Of a DNA stretch of 64,000 nucleotides, positions 12,978-26,131 are shown one piece after another (position 1 is the stretch's first letter; each line of letters begins with the position of its first letter). Origin of the DNA: Phragmites australis (Eukaryota > Streptophyta > Magnoliopsida > Poales > Poaceae); contig NC_084941.1 of assembly GCF_958298935.1 (NCBI RefSeq), forward strand, positions 11,506,001 through 11,570,000, read 5' to 3'. The notes below the pieces were generated by a model, which saw only the letters and a list, made by a program, of their open reading frames with translations, did no database searches and was not told the origin of the DNA. Both the position numbers and the translations under genes were made by a program.

Positions 12978-15963
12978 ATGGACCGGTCATAGATGTACAA
13001 GGATTGAGGCCCAGAGTTCTGTAATGGTGTTGAGGCTTTTTTGAGGGCTGTCGTGGTGTACAAGAAGCCAAAAAGAAAACGTGCCGATCACTATATATAC
13101 TGTTCGTGTGTGGATTGCAAAAACGAGAAGTAGTTTTCAAACATAGAGCAGATTTATGCATACTTGATTCATAGGGGTTTCAAGGCTGACTATACCCGTT
13201 GGACTAAGCAGGGTGAATGAAGATGTTGTGCATGAAGGGCAACCAACAGTCGAAGAAGACAGAGGCAACGATATGATGGCTAACGAAGACTTCGATATAT
13301 TGGCATTCGAAAATAATTTTGTCGAGAACGATGGAGGCGATATAGAACAAATGTTGCGTGATGGGGAGGGGGACTTCACTAGTGAAAGATAACATCAAAA
13401 GTTCTAGCACATGGTAGAGGACTCAAACACTAGTTTACTTGAACTGTAAAGATGAGCACAACAAGTTGCATGTGGTGCTAACACTAATGCAAATGAAGGC
13501 TAGCAATGTTTGGGCTGATAAGGGCTTCAATGAATTGTTATAATTCTTGAGGGAATTGCTTCCGAAGAGGAACATGTTGCCCGAAAACACGTACCATGCC
13601 AAGCAGGTTGTCTGTATATTGGGATTGGAAGTAGAGAATTACATGCATGTGGAAACGACTGCATTTGTAGGATGTAGACTTGGAAGCGTATTGCATTTGC
13701 AATGCACCATGGTACAAGCACAACGTTGATGATATCGAGAGCGATGGTGTGGGGGTGAAGAGAAAGAAGAAAAGACCCCCTATTATGGTGGTTTGGTATA
13801 TCCCTATAATCCTCCGTTTGAAGCGATTGTTTGCTAACAAAGTGAATGCTGAGTTGAAGCTATTGTTTGCTAACAAAGCGAATTCTTAGACACCCTACTG
13901 AATGCATGCAATGGAGAAGATTCGATACAAAAATACAAGGAATTTAGAGATGAAGAGAGGAATATAAGGTTCGGTTTGAGTACATATGGGATGAATCCTT
14001 TCGGTAACGCGAGAAGTACTCATAGCACTTGGCTCATGACTCTCTGTATCTACAACCTTCCACCTTGAACGTGCATGAAGCAGAAGTACCTTATGATGCC
14101 TTTGTTGATTAGTGGCCCAAATCAACTAGGCAATGATATCAATGTACACCAGACCATTGGTTGAAGATCTTCTTGTACTGTGGAAATATGGTGTACAGGT
14201 ATGAGATGAGTACAAATGTGAGAATTTCACCCTACACGTAATGCTATTTGTAACGATCTCAGATTGGCTTGTTCTTGGTAACTTATCAGGGCAGACTGTA
14301 AAAGGGTACAATGGATGTGTTTAGTGCTTGGAGAAAATAGGGGGGGGGGGAGGTGGCTGACGAATAGTCAAAAAATAATCTTCATGGGTCACCATAGGTT
14401 TCTTTTCCTGGATCACCCATACCGCAAGAATATAAGAGCAACATGCTTCTATGTGAAAAAAGATATCAATATTTTGGTTGCTATGTTATTGAAAATATCT
14501 TATGGTCCGACACGCAATCGATGTCATGAAAGTAGAGAAGAATGTGTTTGATAGCTTGATTAGTACCTTACTAGACATATCTGGCAAAACAAATGGTACA
14601 CTAAATGCATGGCTATACCTGGAAGAAATGAACCTCAGGAAGGACCTACATTACATACAATTAGACAACGGCAAAAAGGAACTTTCCATAGATTGCTACA
14701 CTATAAGCAAGGAAGAGAAGATCAGCCAGTGTAGCTGCTTGCATGATGTCAAAGTTCCGACTGATTACTTCTCCAACATGAGGAGCTTAGTTACCATGAA
14801 AGCTAAGAAGTTAGTTAGCATGAAGTCTCATAATTGTCATATGATGATGATGCAGATGCTACTAGTTGCAATTAGAGGTATTCTGCCGGATAAGGTCCGA
14901 GACCCAATCATAAAGTTGTGTTCGTTCTTCAACGCAATTTCACAAAAGGTCATTGATTTGAACAAACTAACAAAGTTGTAGGAAGACGTGGTCTATATTA
15001 TATGCCAGTTTGAGATTATTTTCTCTCCAATATTTTTTGATATAATGCCCCATCTAATTGTTCACATTGTGGGTGAGATAAAGAGCCTTGGCCCCTTGTT
15101 TCTGCATCAGATATATCCTTTTGAAAGATTCAAAGGGATTATGAAGAAATATGTTCATAACTGAGGTCACCTAGAAGGTTGCATTGTCTAAGGGTGGACT
15201 ACGGAGGAGGTTATTGAGTTTTGCATTGAGTACATGAAACTGAACGTTATTGGTATGCCTATATCTCGCTATGAGGGGAGGCTAAAAGGGAAAGGGATGA
15301 TAGGTCATACTTTAATCCATATCAAAGATCATGTTTCATTCACGCAAGCACATTTCGCAATTCTACAATAATCAGTTGTAGTGGGCCCGTATGTCAGTAT
15401 GCATGTGAGCATGCTACGCTCCACAAATCCAACGAAGTCAGAGGATCGGATGGCAAGAGAGCTCAAAGATAATTTCGGTAATTGGTTACGTAAACACATG
15501 ATGGGTAAGGATATCGACGATGCTCTATGATCGCGCTGACAATAGAGAGACCTACTATGGATTCATATAGTTGATTTGGGAGCTTGAATATGGCGAGTTG
15601 ATGGTCCCTCTGTTTTGGTGCCAATGGGTCAGACTCCCAGGGAGAGTCAAGGTCGACAAGTATGGTATGACTACCGTAGACCTCAAACTCGTTGGATACA
15701 GAGAAGAAACATTCATGCTTGCCAAGGATGTTGCACAGGTCCTCTATGTAAAGGACCCGGACCCAGCTAATAAGGAGGAGCGTCACGTGGTTCTTCAAGG
15801 AAAAAGAAAGATTATCGGTGTTGAGGATGTTGTCGACGAAGAAAACTACGATAAATTCGATAATCTACCTCCTTTTGGAGAGAATGTCGAACTACCTGTC
15901 ATTGATGACACTGAGAAAGCTACCTACATACGCCACAACCATAACAAAGCATTAATCATTTAA
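12978..15963 (+). pseudogene. Decayed tnp2-type CACTA transposase
   Basis: The ATG at 12978 opens a transposase-associated domain: the MDRS start, the cysteine pair of CSCVDCKNEK and the WTKQGE end are readable through in-frame stops (for example TAG at a conserved Trp). Further fragments follow. At 14502-14981 the conserved SHNCHMMMMQMLLVAIRG block and an LCSFFNAISQKVIDL segment mark the tnp2 core and the start of the following conserved region. At 15571-15963 a block containing WVRLPGRVKVDKYGMTTVDL resembles the C-terminal DUF4216-type region. Tnp2 is the catalytic transposase that acts on the terminal repeats in the nucleus. Several frameshifts and stops separate the pieces, so no full protein can be made. 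Orientation agrees with the element's left-to-right reading. Confidence 0.82.
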
Positions 15964-16387
15964 TGAAAGCAGCTTTCATGTATTTGTATAAATTTAGGAT
16001 TAGCTTTAATATGTTTCGAAAAGTGTTGCCCATTCATTGGGGACCTCATAATTTAGGATAAACCTTAATTTGTATCGAAAAGTGTCCCCTATTTCTATGT
16101 GCTACAACACTAATTACCAATCTAAGATAGTACACTATGTATCTATGCTTGCTTTCTACATCTTCAAGCTTTATACGTCTTAGAGGGCATATATGGAATA
16201 ATAATATGCTTTAATTTATATTTAGGGCATATATTAATTAAGAAGCTTAATTTTTTATTAACTATACACATTGCCTTATGTAACAAAAATATATAATACA
16301 AGAATGTGACATAACATACAAGATTGTATTAAGGACATGTATTAAATATATGCATATGGAATATGTAATAGAAGAATATTTCCTAGG

Positions 16388-16945
16388 AAAAAATTATCAG
16401 TGCCGATTCTAAGTAATAACTGGCACTGATACATATATCAGTACTAGTTTGTACCTAGAACCGGCACTGATTCCTTATCCATATAGCCAACACTTAGCCT
16501 CGATTGTTCCATTTAGCCCTGCTTCACCGCTTCCTCTGCGCTCTGCCCCGACACCGTCCGCTTGTACCTGTGACCCCTCACCGTCCGCCACCGCCCTGAC
16601 CTCAGTAGCTGCCGCCCTGACACTGCTCGGATCCCGCAACCCCGCCCTCACTGTCCGTTGCTGTCCTAGCCTCGGCAGTCGCCGCCTCGATGCCATTCGC
16701 CCATGCCTGCATGCCCTCTCCATCCACTACCATCCTAACCTTAGCAGCCGCTGCCCCGATGTCGCCCGGATCCCACAGCCCCGACACCGTCCGGCCCGTG
16801 CCCGCTCCCCTCCCCATGATGGTCGCCTCACCATGATGACCTCGACGACCCCGGCCTCGCTCCTACCCCAAGATTCCGGCCGTGCTCCTCCCCGTCGACG
16901 AGATCTACCTCCTCACCATCAACACCAGCATAGGCTTCAATAATC
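16388..16945 (+). other. Internal block with subterminal-like repeats and GC-rich frame
   Basis: Four 'cagtgccgattc' or 'ccggcactgat'-type motifs sit at 16398-16470, far from either end of the large CACTA element. A GC-rich stretch follows with a 164-codon plus-strand frame (16449-16943) rich in Pro, Ser, Ala and Arg. The arrangement resembles the region just inside the end of the small CACTA element at 26525. It could be the remains of a nested CACTA element whose terminus is lost. The frame has no family signature and is doubtful as a gene. Confidence 0.4.
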
Positions 16946-18814
16946 CCGCAAGCAAAATTTGAATTGTATGTACTTCAAGTGGAGATAATTTTATTGGTGC
17001 AAAGAATAGGGAATGACATAGGTGGAGATAATCCCGTAAGCGAAATTTGAATTGTATGTACTTCAATAATCCCATCATGCTGAGGTGTTAGTTTGACATA
17101 GGTGGCTAAGTTATATGGATCATGGACAATGACACTAGTTTTGGGAATGGCTATTAATTAGACAAGCCTGATAGTTATCTCAGATTTAATTGATTGGAGT
17201 GCATGATTATGAACACCAATAAATGTACAACTGTCTAAATTTATTTGTATTAATATGTTATCCTTCAATGATTGTTGGATATGTGAAAGTGATAATAAGG
17301 TTGTATTGGAAGGCTTATCGTAAATGACTTATGGATAATATGGTTTGTTTGGCACTGAAAGGTCAACTGGTTTGTGTGTTGTAGATTTATTAGTTAAACC
17401 ATGATAATAAATATGAGACAACTTGGTATGTGCACAAGAGTAGGAGCTATGTTGTGCTTCCTGAAACAGCTAACTAGGTTCCTTTCTAGCATGTTAATCT
17501 TCATTCCCTGCTCTAAACCATCTGTCTCATACAACAGTTTAATTTTGTCCTATTATTGTAACGTACACCTGAACTTGGCTTTATGAAAGTGTCTATTGTG
17601 GAAAATTTCATGTTACCTTTATTTGTGTGTTTCATTTTACAATTTTGACTTCTTATGTCATGATTCAGCGCTTTCAAAGATCATAACCTAGGACCAATGA
17701 ATGAGGTGGACTTCAATCTGGTGCTCTGAATTTTCTTACTTGAGTAACTACAAAAGATAATAATTTGAATGCAGAGCTCCAGAGAAATATTTGCCCATAA
17801 GGATGAGTCCACTTAGTAGGGCTTACATACTGGCATAATAAACAAGCATATGAGTTTAGTATTCGATGTCATTTACCCTATTTTCATCATAGATTAATGG
17901 TTGTCAAAACACTATCATGCATTCTACTTCTTGAACAAATTCTGTAGTGTCAGCCGACCAGGTATTTCATGCATTAAAAAGGATGATTTGTTGTTCTAAA
18001 CCTACAAAGCAAAGAATAAATAGCACGTGAGAATCTAAAGGGCTGGCTGCTGCTGATAACTCGTTTCCAATGTCTTATAGTGCAATATGCAACATGTTAT
18101 ATGTTGTTTCAAAATTGTGTAATCCTTACAAGTCATTGAATATGGGTTATGATTTGCATATTTTTAGTGTGGTCGACACCTAACTAATCAATTAAAAAAA
18201 CATTTGAATCTTTTGATTTTTTATTTTCCGTAAAGAGGTATGCATGAGTGAAAAAAAAAATCTTTGGGTTCATGTTCTGATGAGGAAGTGGTGATCTTAA
18301 ATTGATGTCATTACTTTTATATTTAAGATCTTTCCTCAACACAATCCAACATTTTTTTTGGATATGTAATTATGATAATTCCAATTTACGTCAAATTCTA
18401 AGATGTTCTACTTACCTGATTGATTATCATCCATTCTTTCATTTGCAATGGATCATTTCGAACTTAGGAAAAATTGGGCAAATATCTGTTTGATAGGCAA
18501 GCCAGGAATAATCATGTACTTAATGATGCTTCCTTTGATAGATTTTCCCATGTTCGTGTACAAATGTTCAAGATTTTAGCTACCAGAACGACCGAGACAG
18601 CTAACTTTCGTACTCTTGCCTACAATACTGGATGGAGCAGCTTCTTTTCATTCTATCTGAACTTGAAATATGCCTGCTTCTTTGAAGCATGCTACTTGGG
18701 TACCTCTTGATGGCATGCTCTCCATCCTTTGTTGCACAAGTAGTCCAAGCAATAATCTAGGAGACACCAAAAGTTATGAGGTTGTGACATAGTGGTTTGT
18801 GTTGCGCATAGGTC
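16946..18814. other. Stretch without recognised features
   Basis: AT-rich sequence with a short local repeat of 'ggagataat..ccgtaag' and 'gaattgtatgtacttcaa' near 16960-17070. A 78-codon plus-strand frame at 18474-18710 has no family resemblance. It may be transposon interior. Confidence 0.4.
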
Positions 18815-19628
18815 CTTTTAGAACCTCTCCATCTGGCGGAGGTTTTTTGGAAGACATCCCCATTTGCGGGGGTTTTTAAGACTCTTCGTCTTGCAGAGGT
18901 TTTTGCAAGGCTCTTCATCCCGCGGAGCTTTTGTAAGACTCTCTGTCTTGCGGAGGTTTTGGAAGTCTCTCCGTTTTGGCGGAGGTTTTGTAAGACTCTC
19001 CATCTTGCGGAGGTTTTGGAGGATTCTCCGTTTTTGCCGGAGGTTTAGTAGGACTCTCCGTTTTGACGGAGGTTTTTTTGTAAGACGCTCTGTCTCCTGG
19101 AGTTCTTTGGAAGTCTCTCTATTTTTGTCAGAGGCTTTGTAAGACTCTCCATTTTTTGCTGGAGGCTTTGTAAAACTCTCCGTTTTTGCCGGAGCTTTCA
19201 CAGGACTCTCCGTTTTTGCGAAGGTTTTGTAAGTCTCTCTGTTTTTGCCGGAGATTTTGTAGGGCTCTTCGTTTTTGTTGGAGGTTTTGTAGAACTCTCC
19301 ATTTTTGCCGGAGGTTTTGTAGGTCTCTCCATTTTTTCCGGAGGTTTTGTAAGAATCTCTATTTTTGCCAGAGGTTTTGTAGGGCTCTCCGTTTTTGTCG
19401 GAGGTTGTTTAGGGCTCTCTATTTTTACTGGAGGTTTTGCAGGTCTCTCCATTTTTGGCAGAGGTTTTGTAAGATTCTCTATTTTTCTTAGAGGTTTCTT
19501 AGGACTCTCCATTTTTTTCAGAGGTTTTGTAGGTCTCTCCATTTTTGCCGGAGGTTTTGTAAGATTCTTCGTTTTTGCTGGAGGTTTTGTAGGTCTCTCC
19601 ATTTTTTGCCGGAGGTTTTGTATCCCCT
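18815..19628. repeat. About 30-bp minisatellite, roughly 26 copies
   Basis: The unit is close to 'tttgtaggtctctccatttttgccggagg', with single-base variation and occasional 1-2 base length changes. Because the period is near a multiple of three, both strands read open for over 100 codons: Lys/Pro-rich repeats on the minus strand (19198-19602) and Arg/Phe/Cys-rich on the plus strand. I treat these frames as by-products of the repeat. The array probably belongs to the minus-strand gypsy remnant that follows. Confidence 0.88.
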
Positions 19629-19649
19629 TTGGTATGTATTAATGCCGAA

Positions 19650-20600
19650 GGCTCTTCACACTATCGGAGCTACGCAATACCTTACAGGAAACCTAGGCAG
19701 TCTTGCCTTCTAGGTGACCTAGGCATGCTATGCCTGCGGTTTGTAGGCTTGTCGTACTCCCGAGAAAACGCCCCGGGTGCACCGCAACACTGTCCTCCAA
19801 GGGTGTGCCCTAGTGCGTGGCATTTATATGACTGATGCTATGCAATACCTTCCAGGAAACCTAGACTTGATGCCTTCGCGGTGATCTAGTCATACTGCGC
19901 TCGCGGTATATAAGCATGTCGTGCAACGAGGATTCCTTATGATAGTATTCCTCAGAGCACCGCATCCTCACATCAAGGTTATCCATTGATATGTGATGTC
20001 CACACTTCCGAGGCTATGCAATGCCTTCTAGGACACCTAGGCATGCTGCGTTGCTGCAGGTGTGTGGGCTCCACTGCCTACCAAGGCAAAGCCTACCCTC
20101 TGGGAAACCTTTTTAGGTGACTTTAGGTTTAGGTAAGTAATGCTTACAGGTGCTTCGGCGTGTCACGCCTCTTGAAGAAGTCCTTCGAGAGCGCGGCAAC
20201 TATATTACCAAGGAAGTCCCTTGATAACTGGCATCTACCCACTATTGAGGCTATGCAACTCCTTCCAGGAAACCTAGGCTTGATGACTTCGTGGTGAACT
20301 AGGCTTGCTGTGCCCGCGGTGTGTAGGCATGTCATGCAACGAGGATTCCTTGCGACAACATTCCTTAGAGCACCGCATCTCCACCTCCGAGGACATGCCC
20401 TAGGTCGTGGCTTCGACACTACCGAGGCTATGCAATGCCTTCCAGGACACCTTTGCATAATCTGCCTTCCGGGTGGCCTAGGCATGCAGCGCAGCTGCAG
20501 GCGTGTGGGCCAACTGTCTACCGAGACTATGCGATACCTTCTAGGAAACCTAGGCAGTCTTGCCTTTCAGATGATTTAGGCATGCTGCGTCTATGGTACG
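19650..20600. repeat. About 178-bp degenerate tandem repeats, six partial copies
   Basis: A block close to 'ctatgcaataccttccagg' followed by 'aaacctaggc' recurs near 19662, 19838, 20016, 20246, 20427 and 20527. Longer shared stretches include 'tgcaacgaggattcctt' in two copies. Such arrays lie between coding region and LTR in many large plant gypsy elements. Confidence 0.75.
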
Positions 20601-20939
20601 TGGGTTTTTGCATGGTTATGTACTAGTTAAGTTTTGCAGTCTACTGTTGGCAATAAGCAACTAATTGTAGTATAAGGTAGGTCAGACGACTACTCATAAC
20701 TCATGCCGAATGAAGATGTAACTTAAGTTCTACTGCTTACTACTAATTAGGGATGTAATCTAGATTTACCATTTCTACCTAGTGGCTATCTGTTGTAAAA
20801 ACTTCTAGCAGTAAGGTTGGAGGCCTCCAACATATTTTGATCTTACTGTACAAAAGATAAACCAGCTAGGTAAACTATCGATAGGTAATAGTGGGTGTAC
20901 CTTTGCCACAATATGGCCTCTATTATGAGGCTTAAAGGC

Positions 20940-21255
20940 TTTGAAGCCTACGGATAGGCCGGGAGAGGTGGTCCTCGACCCCCTTAGCCCTTAGCCATTG
21001 CTTGGCTCCGGAGGTAATCCGTCTGGAGCTTGGCGACGGTGTGTTGGAGGTGGAGCCGAAGGCTAGTCGGGAGAGGTGGTCCTCGACCCCCTCGACCCTT
21101 AGCCATTGCCCGGCTCCGAAGGTAATCCGTCCGGAGCCTAGTGACGATGTGTCGGAGGTGGAGCCGAAGGCTAGTCGGGAGAGGTGATCCTCGACCCCCT
21201 CGGCCCTTAGCTATTGCTCAGCTTTGGAGGTAATCCGTCTGGAGCCTAGCGATGA
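20940..21255. repeat. About 109-bp tandem repeats, three copies
   Basis: Three copies of a GC-rich unit containing 'cgggagaggtggtcctcgac', then 'ttagccattgc' and 'ggtaatccgtctggagc', start near 20955, 21063 and 21172. They directly abut the gag remnant that lies on the minus strand. Confidence 0.85.
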
Positions 21256-21980
21256 TGTTCTCCCACTCAGTCCTCGTTACTGGGATATTGCACCATCGGT
21301 GGCAGAGTTGGTGACAACGGAGGGGGGTCAGAGGGCCAGGGATTTGCCCAGGAGTTTGCCCCAGGCTTCTGACCCCTGTGCCGTCCTTCGCTGGTTCCCT
21401 CTGTGGCCAGGTATCCTGCTTGTCTTCCGAGGTACTCCTCCCGGAAGGTCGTGAGGGTTCGGCAGTCGTTGGTGTTGTGGCCGCACCCTGGTCCATGCAG
21501 GATGCACCCATATGCCTCCGAAGGTACCGGAGCTTGTGGTTGACATTGAGGTCAATGCCGGGGGCCATGTGCCCCAGAGCCTGTAGTTTCCTTAGGGCCT
21601 CCTTTCCTTTAGGGAGACCGTCAAGGTCGTCCAGTGAACCACTTTTCGAAGCTGAAGTGGCTCCGACTATGCCTCCCTGGTCGAGGTGGACTTGTGGTTT
21701 CCTATGCACGGTTGGCGTCACGAGGGCTGCGTCGGGGGTGCTGGCGGGGTCTACACACTCCGGAGCCTTGCGGCTTCTCGGAACCCTCTTTTGCCGGAGG
21801 GGCCTGAGGAGGACGTTGGGTGGACAGATTCTCCGAAGATGTTAGCTCGCCCGGGGTATCCCAGGTGTTGTCGAAGGAGATATTTTGGGACCAAGCCCAA
21901 GCGTGACCATCCCTGGGTTCGACTGCCTAGAACCACTGGAAAGCGGCCTGCTTGGCTGCAACCTCAACCGTGACCTCTCC
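21218..21980 (-). pseudogene. Gag remnant of a minus-strand gypsy element
   Basis: On the minus strand near 21525-21440 one frame reads a zinc-knuckle-like block (Cys, His, His and Cys spaced as in GCILHGPGCGHNTNDCRTL), the nucleic-acid-binding part of a Gag polyprotein. A second frame (21218-21721) is open for 167 codons but lacks this motif, so a frameshift separates them. Gag lies just inside the LTR and primer-binding-like site at about 22170-22190, in the right order for a minus-strand element. No protease, RT or integrase follows, only tandem repeats. The copy was therefore non-autonomous or has lost pol. Confidence 0.5.
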
Positions 21981-22188
21981 TAGTGCTGGGACAAGGCTGG
22001 AGGAACGCTATCCCATACGGTAGCGGGGCTGGAGGGTGCACACGGTGTGCAAGGCTGAGACAGCCACGCATATGGTTGCATGGTTGCAACGGTGGATATG
22101 GCGGCTAGCGCATTGGTAGTTTTTTTGGTGGATTTCTACCTCTCTTTAGCACTTCTGTGTTCGAATCCCCACGGACGGCGTGCGGTTG

Positions 22189-23014
22189 GAGCAAGAGATT
22201 GTCTTGCCCTAGCAAGTACGGCGAGAATTTCTTCTAAGGAGGAGGATCAAGCTTGGAGATGAAGTTTGAGAGGAAGGAACACCACAAAAATATTGATAGT
22301 AGAAAAATGGATCATTCTGGGGGGAGTATCACAACGTGGTTTAGTGCTTGGACACCTCTATGTAATGTGTGCTTCCCTGAGCGTTCTCCTTGTGACCTCT
22401 TTTCCTAGATGACCACGACCCCCTATTTATAGGGTGGTACGTAGCTTAGTGTACAAGTTATCACGACGTACAAATATCTAGGACCTGGTCGAATTACCGG
22501 GCCTTATCCTGGATAACTACTTTTTACCCTACATAGAAGATAAATATTTATCATGGTAACTATTGTGGTGCTTGTCCCCTGAGGGGTGAGCCGGTCATCA
22601 ATTGCGGCCCAGTGCCACTCTACCGGGGTGTCAGGACGACTTTCATCACACTGGAGTGTCAAGATAAGCACCACTTGCACCGGTATTAATCGCCCATCAC
22701 CTTATTATCTCTAGAGGTCAGTTGCATTATTAGGCTTCGAAAGGTCGTATGAGCATCGGAAGGGTGGACCGAAGGGGTCCGCAGCCTCCAAGGGCCAGGC
22801 CTCCTACTGAGGGTCCGGAGGCCGAAGGCTTTGGAAGGACTTGCTATAGCTTCGAGTCTTCAGAAGGCCATGTACGTACCGGAGAGGTGGTTTGAAAGGG
22901 CCTGCGTCTCCGGAAGTAGGGCCTCCTGCTGAAGGTCCGGAGACCGAAGGCGTAGGAGGGACCTTTGATGGCGATCATCAACCATTATCCTTAGGGTGGT
23001 CTATTTCCCCAACA
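22189..23014 (-). repeat. LTR of the minus-strand gypsy remnant
   Basis: Read on the minus strand it starts TGTTGGGGAAATAGACC at 23014. It has a TATA box TATAAATA at about 22425-22435 and ends near 22189, just before a sequence close to 'cgccgtccgtggggat', which resembles the primer-binding site of Tat-type elements. The five bases after it on the plus strand (ATGGT) found no partner on the left, and no second LTR was seen. The left side of the remnant is therefore truncated. Confidence 0.65.
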
Positions 23015-23022
23015 ATGGTCAA

Positions 23023-25533
23023 TTCCCACAAGAACTTATACCCTTATAGAACTAACTCGCGTGAGTACGTGAGCAAACATGACGAGTGGGAAGACATTGA
23101 GTGGATTGAACGAGGGAATCACTATTTGTATGTGAGAGGGGTGACTTTTGTGGCAGAGGGAAACCTAATATTCAAAAGTGACAAAGAACAGGAAGTGATC
23201 CAAAGAATTACAGATGCCCACACCCAGTCTTCCCAAGGCTCTTTTAGGCTAAAAAGGGAGAAAGACTAGCTAACTTTGGCACTGCAAACCAAGGAGCACC
23301 CAGGTTGCACCAGAGGTAAGGGTGTGGTACCTTGGAAAGAGGGATTCCCACAAGATGCTAAAAGTTACAGGAGTCAGAAAAGAAGAAGTGAAGAATTGGA
23401 AGAGGTGTTGGCTTTAGTATGTCAAGAACTTGTACAAGAGCGACAGATGATAGACGCCAAAATCAAAGAAGCACTTTAGCAAAGAAATAGACAGCATCAA
23501 GTCGAAGATAATGTTTTGAGTCCTGGTGGTAGTCGAAGCAGCTTCGCATCCACGGGGTTTCCAGAAGAAGAATTGACCTGTTACCCCATGGACAACATCA
23601 GAGAAAGCAAAGTGTGCAAGCTTTTCATGCCCACCTCGAACATTATCACCATGGTGGCTATGGGCCAGGTTGATCAATGAGTGGAAGGGCTCTCTTCAAT
23701 GATTTATCGATACCATAGGGATACGCCAAGGTCCACGTGGACTTTGTTCGAAGGCTATATCGTAAGATTGATATGGATTACCCTAGAGAGATGGGTTCCA
23801 AGAGGCTCGAATCAAACATAGGTGGTTTTGTTCTGTGGAACAAACGCAACATCGTGTTTGAAGAAGAGACAGATGAGTTGTTTGATGTGGAGTCGAACCC
23901 ACCAAGAGCCTTCCCACCACCCAAAAAATCTCTGACTTCTCCACTGTCATCGCCATCACAACCATCTCCAAGAGGATCTCCAACTCCCCCCCCCCACCGA
24001 GATCGCCACCAGAGCCACCAAGAGAGCCAGCTCCTCCCCCACGGAAGTCACCACCACTGCCAACAAGAGGGCTAACTCTTCCCCCTCGGAAGTTGCCACC
24101 ACTACCACCAAGAGAGCCAACTCCTCCCCCTCGAAAGGCGATATCATGTGCAAAATCTAAGAATTTGAGTTCATCTCAAAAATGACTTCATCCCAGAAGC
24201 AAAGGCCACTCAAGAAGGTGGCAGCACCTGAGAAGTTGCCTTATGAATAAACTGAAGAGGAAAATAGAGTGAAAGTGGACACGAGTGTCAAGAAATTCTT
24301 ATAAAAGCCAGAGCCTATGAAGAAAATGCCAATCTATGCAGAAACACAGAAGCTTTTGAATGGCCACACCTGTTGAGTTTAAGCATAAATCATATTACGC
24401 GCGCATCAATAGCAAGAAATACTTAAAGGAGTCTAAACTCGAACAGGTAGTACAACAACAAAATTTAGAAAGATTTCTTGAAGAATACAAAATGACAAGA
24501 GAGCAACTTCTAGATGACTCCTTAGCACCAAAAGCCACCAAGAGATAGAAATTTAAGCTGGGTAAATTGTTGGTCACGCTAGACATGTGGAACAACCTAA
24601 CATTTCAACTTTGGAAATTCCATGCGTGGTACATGAAGGAGTCAAGGGTAGACAAATGTTCGATGCTAGATACAAGCATTGAGATATCCTCCATGGGGAT
24701 GTCACTATTTTTGTATTATTTGAGGAAATGAATCGAGTGTACCAACAAGATGCCCTCGACGTATCTATCATGAGTTGCTTGACTCTCTAAGTGTCATATA
24801 CGCATAATTCACAGTATATTTTTTTATACCATTAGATTCAATGTATTAACTTATTTCTTGTGTAGAATGGAGGTACACAAATGCAGGACGGATGACATCC
24901 ACCATGTTGGGTTCATCGACCCACATAAAGTGAACCCGACAACGATCCAAAGCATACCAAAAGAAACCGAGGACTATGCGTTGGTGTGTATTCTGGAGCT
25001 ACAATTGAAGAAATACATACTTTTACCCTACCACTTGGGTTATGTGTTTTCCTTCATGAATGTTCTATTATTTTTGAGCAATACAACATTAGAAATTAGG
25101 ACCAAGTAACCTATGGTGACCTATATGCAGTTTTCACTGGATCCTCGTGATCATCCAGCCAGACATTAGCAAGATCGTCTTGGAGACACAAAATAATCCA
25201 AAAGAAACCTATCAACCCGTCATTAACTTGCTACAAAGGTAAACTCGACCATTTCATTATTGCTCTTGTAATATTTGATTTGATTGAATCTAAGTCTACT
25301 TATGGTAATAATCACAAACATACAGAGTGTACACACGATACATCAAGAAGAGTGTTAGACACCGGCCATACGCAAAAGAATGGATAGTCCGATACGACTT
25401 TCCTTGTAGGAAGCAGGGCCCATACAACAATTTATGTGCTTATTATGTGATGGAATTCATGCATGGATTCATCGAAGATGCATCGCTCCAGGTGACTGAT
25501 GCTGAGGTAGGCGGAATACATATTGATGACTAA
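23023..25533 (+). pseudogene. Remnant of the second CACTA ORF (proline-rich, protease-like C-terminus)
   Basis: Discontinuous plus-strand frames follow the gypsy insertion: a segment with DEWEDIEWIERGNHYLY (about 23079-23140), a proline-rich stretch of repeated PPPR-type units (about 23900-24140), a charged segment at 24360-24548, and 25327-25533 with an NNLCAYYVMEFMHGFI block. The last recalls the Cys-containing motif of Ulp1-like cysteine proteases that grass CACTA elements carry after the transposase. The catalytic Cys is present in this block; a convincing His/Asp partner was not identified. Stops and gaps make the whole a pseudogene. Its place before the right terminal repeat fits a CACTA second gene. 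Confidence 0.55.
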
Positions 25534-26131
25534 TTTTTAGGTCAATACATGTTCATGAGGATTGATCAATTCTTGAAATTGCAGCTCCTCAAGCTGGCCA
25601 CATATCGACTCTTGCCTTTTGAAATCAATGCACTTCAAGAACAACTTGTTGGGTTCATCAATGACCAAGTCATCAGACCAACCAACGAGTACCATAAACT
25701 TGGCTAGTCAATCTCGTTAGCTTCATCTAACAAGAAAAGACAGATAGACCCTTCGATTAGTAAGAAACCTTAAACTTTTTATCCTTGTTGTAATGAAACT
25801 TGACATGTATGCAGTGTATATATACTGTGATGAGACTTGATGTTTTATGACTTAAATTTATATGCGCTTGTGTATATATGCTGTGATAAAAGTTGACATC
25901 TCGTGAATTAAATTTATATGTGCGTGCCTATAAATATACCATACACTATTGGCGGCAACGACAAAAAAATGAAAATGGGCACGGTATTGGCGGCAAATGC
26001 CAAAATTTGAAAAGGGCGGGAAACACCTATCACTATAGGTTGGATCTATGAACCGACAATGATGCTGATTTTTAGTGTCAATTCTATACCTGGCACTGAT
26101 AGTCACTGATGGCGGTTTTGAACCACACTGA

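Noticed and set aside
23956..24153. Minus-strand frame of repeated EGEELALLVVVV-like units
   Set aside because: It is the reverse of the proline-rich repeat of the CACTA second ORF on the plus strand.
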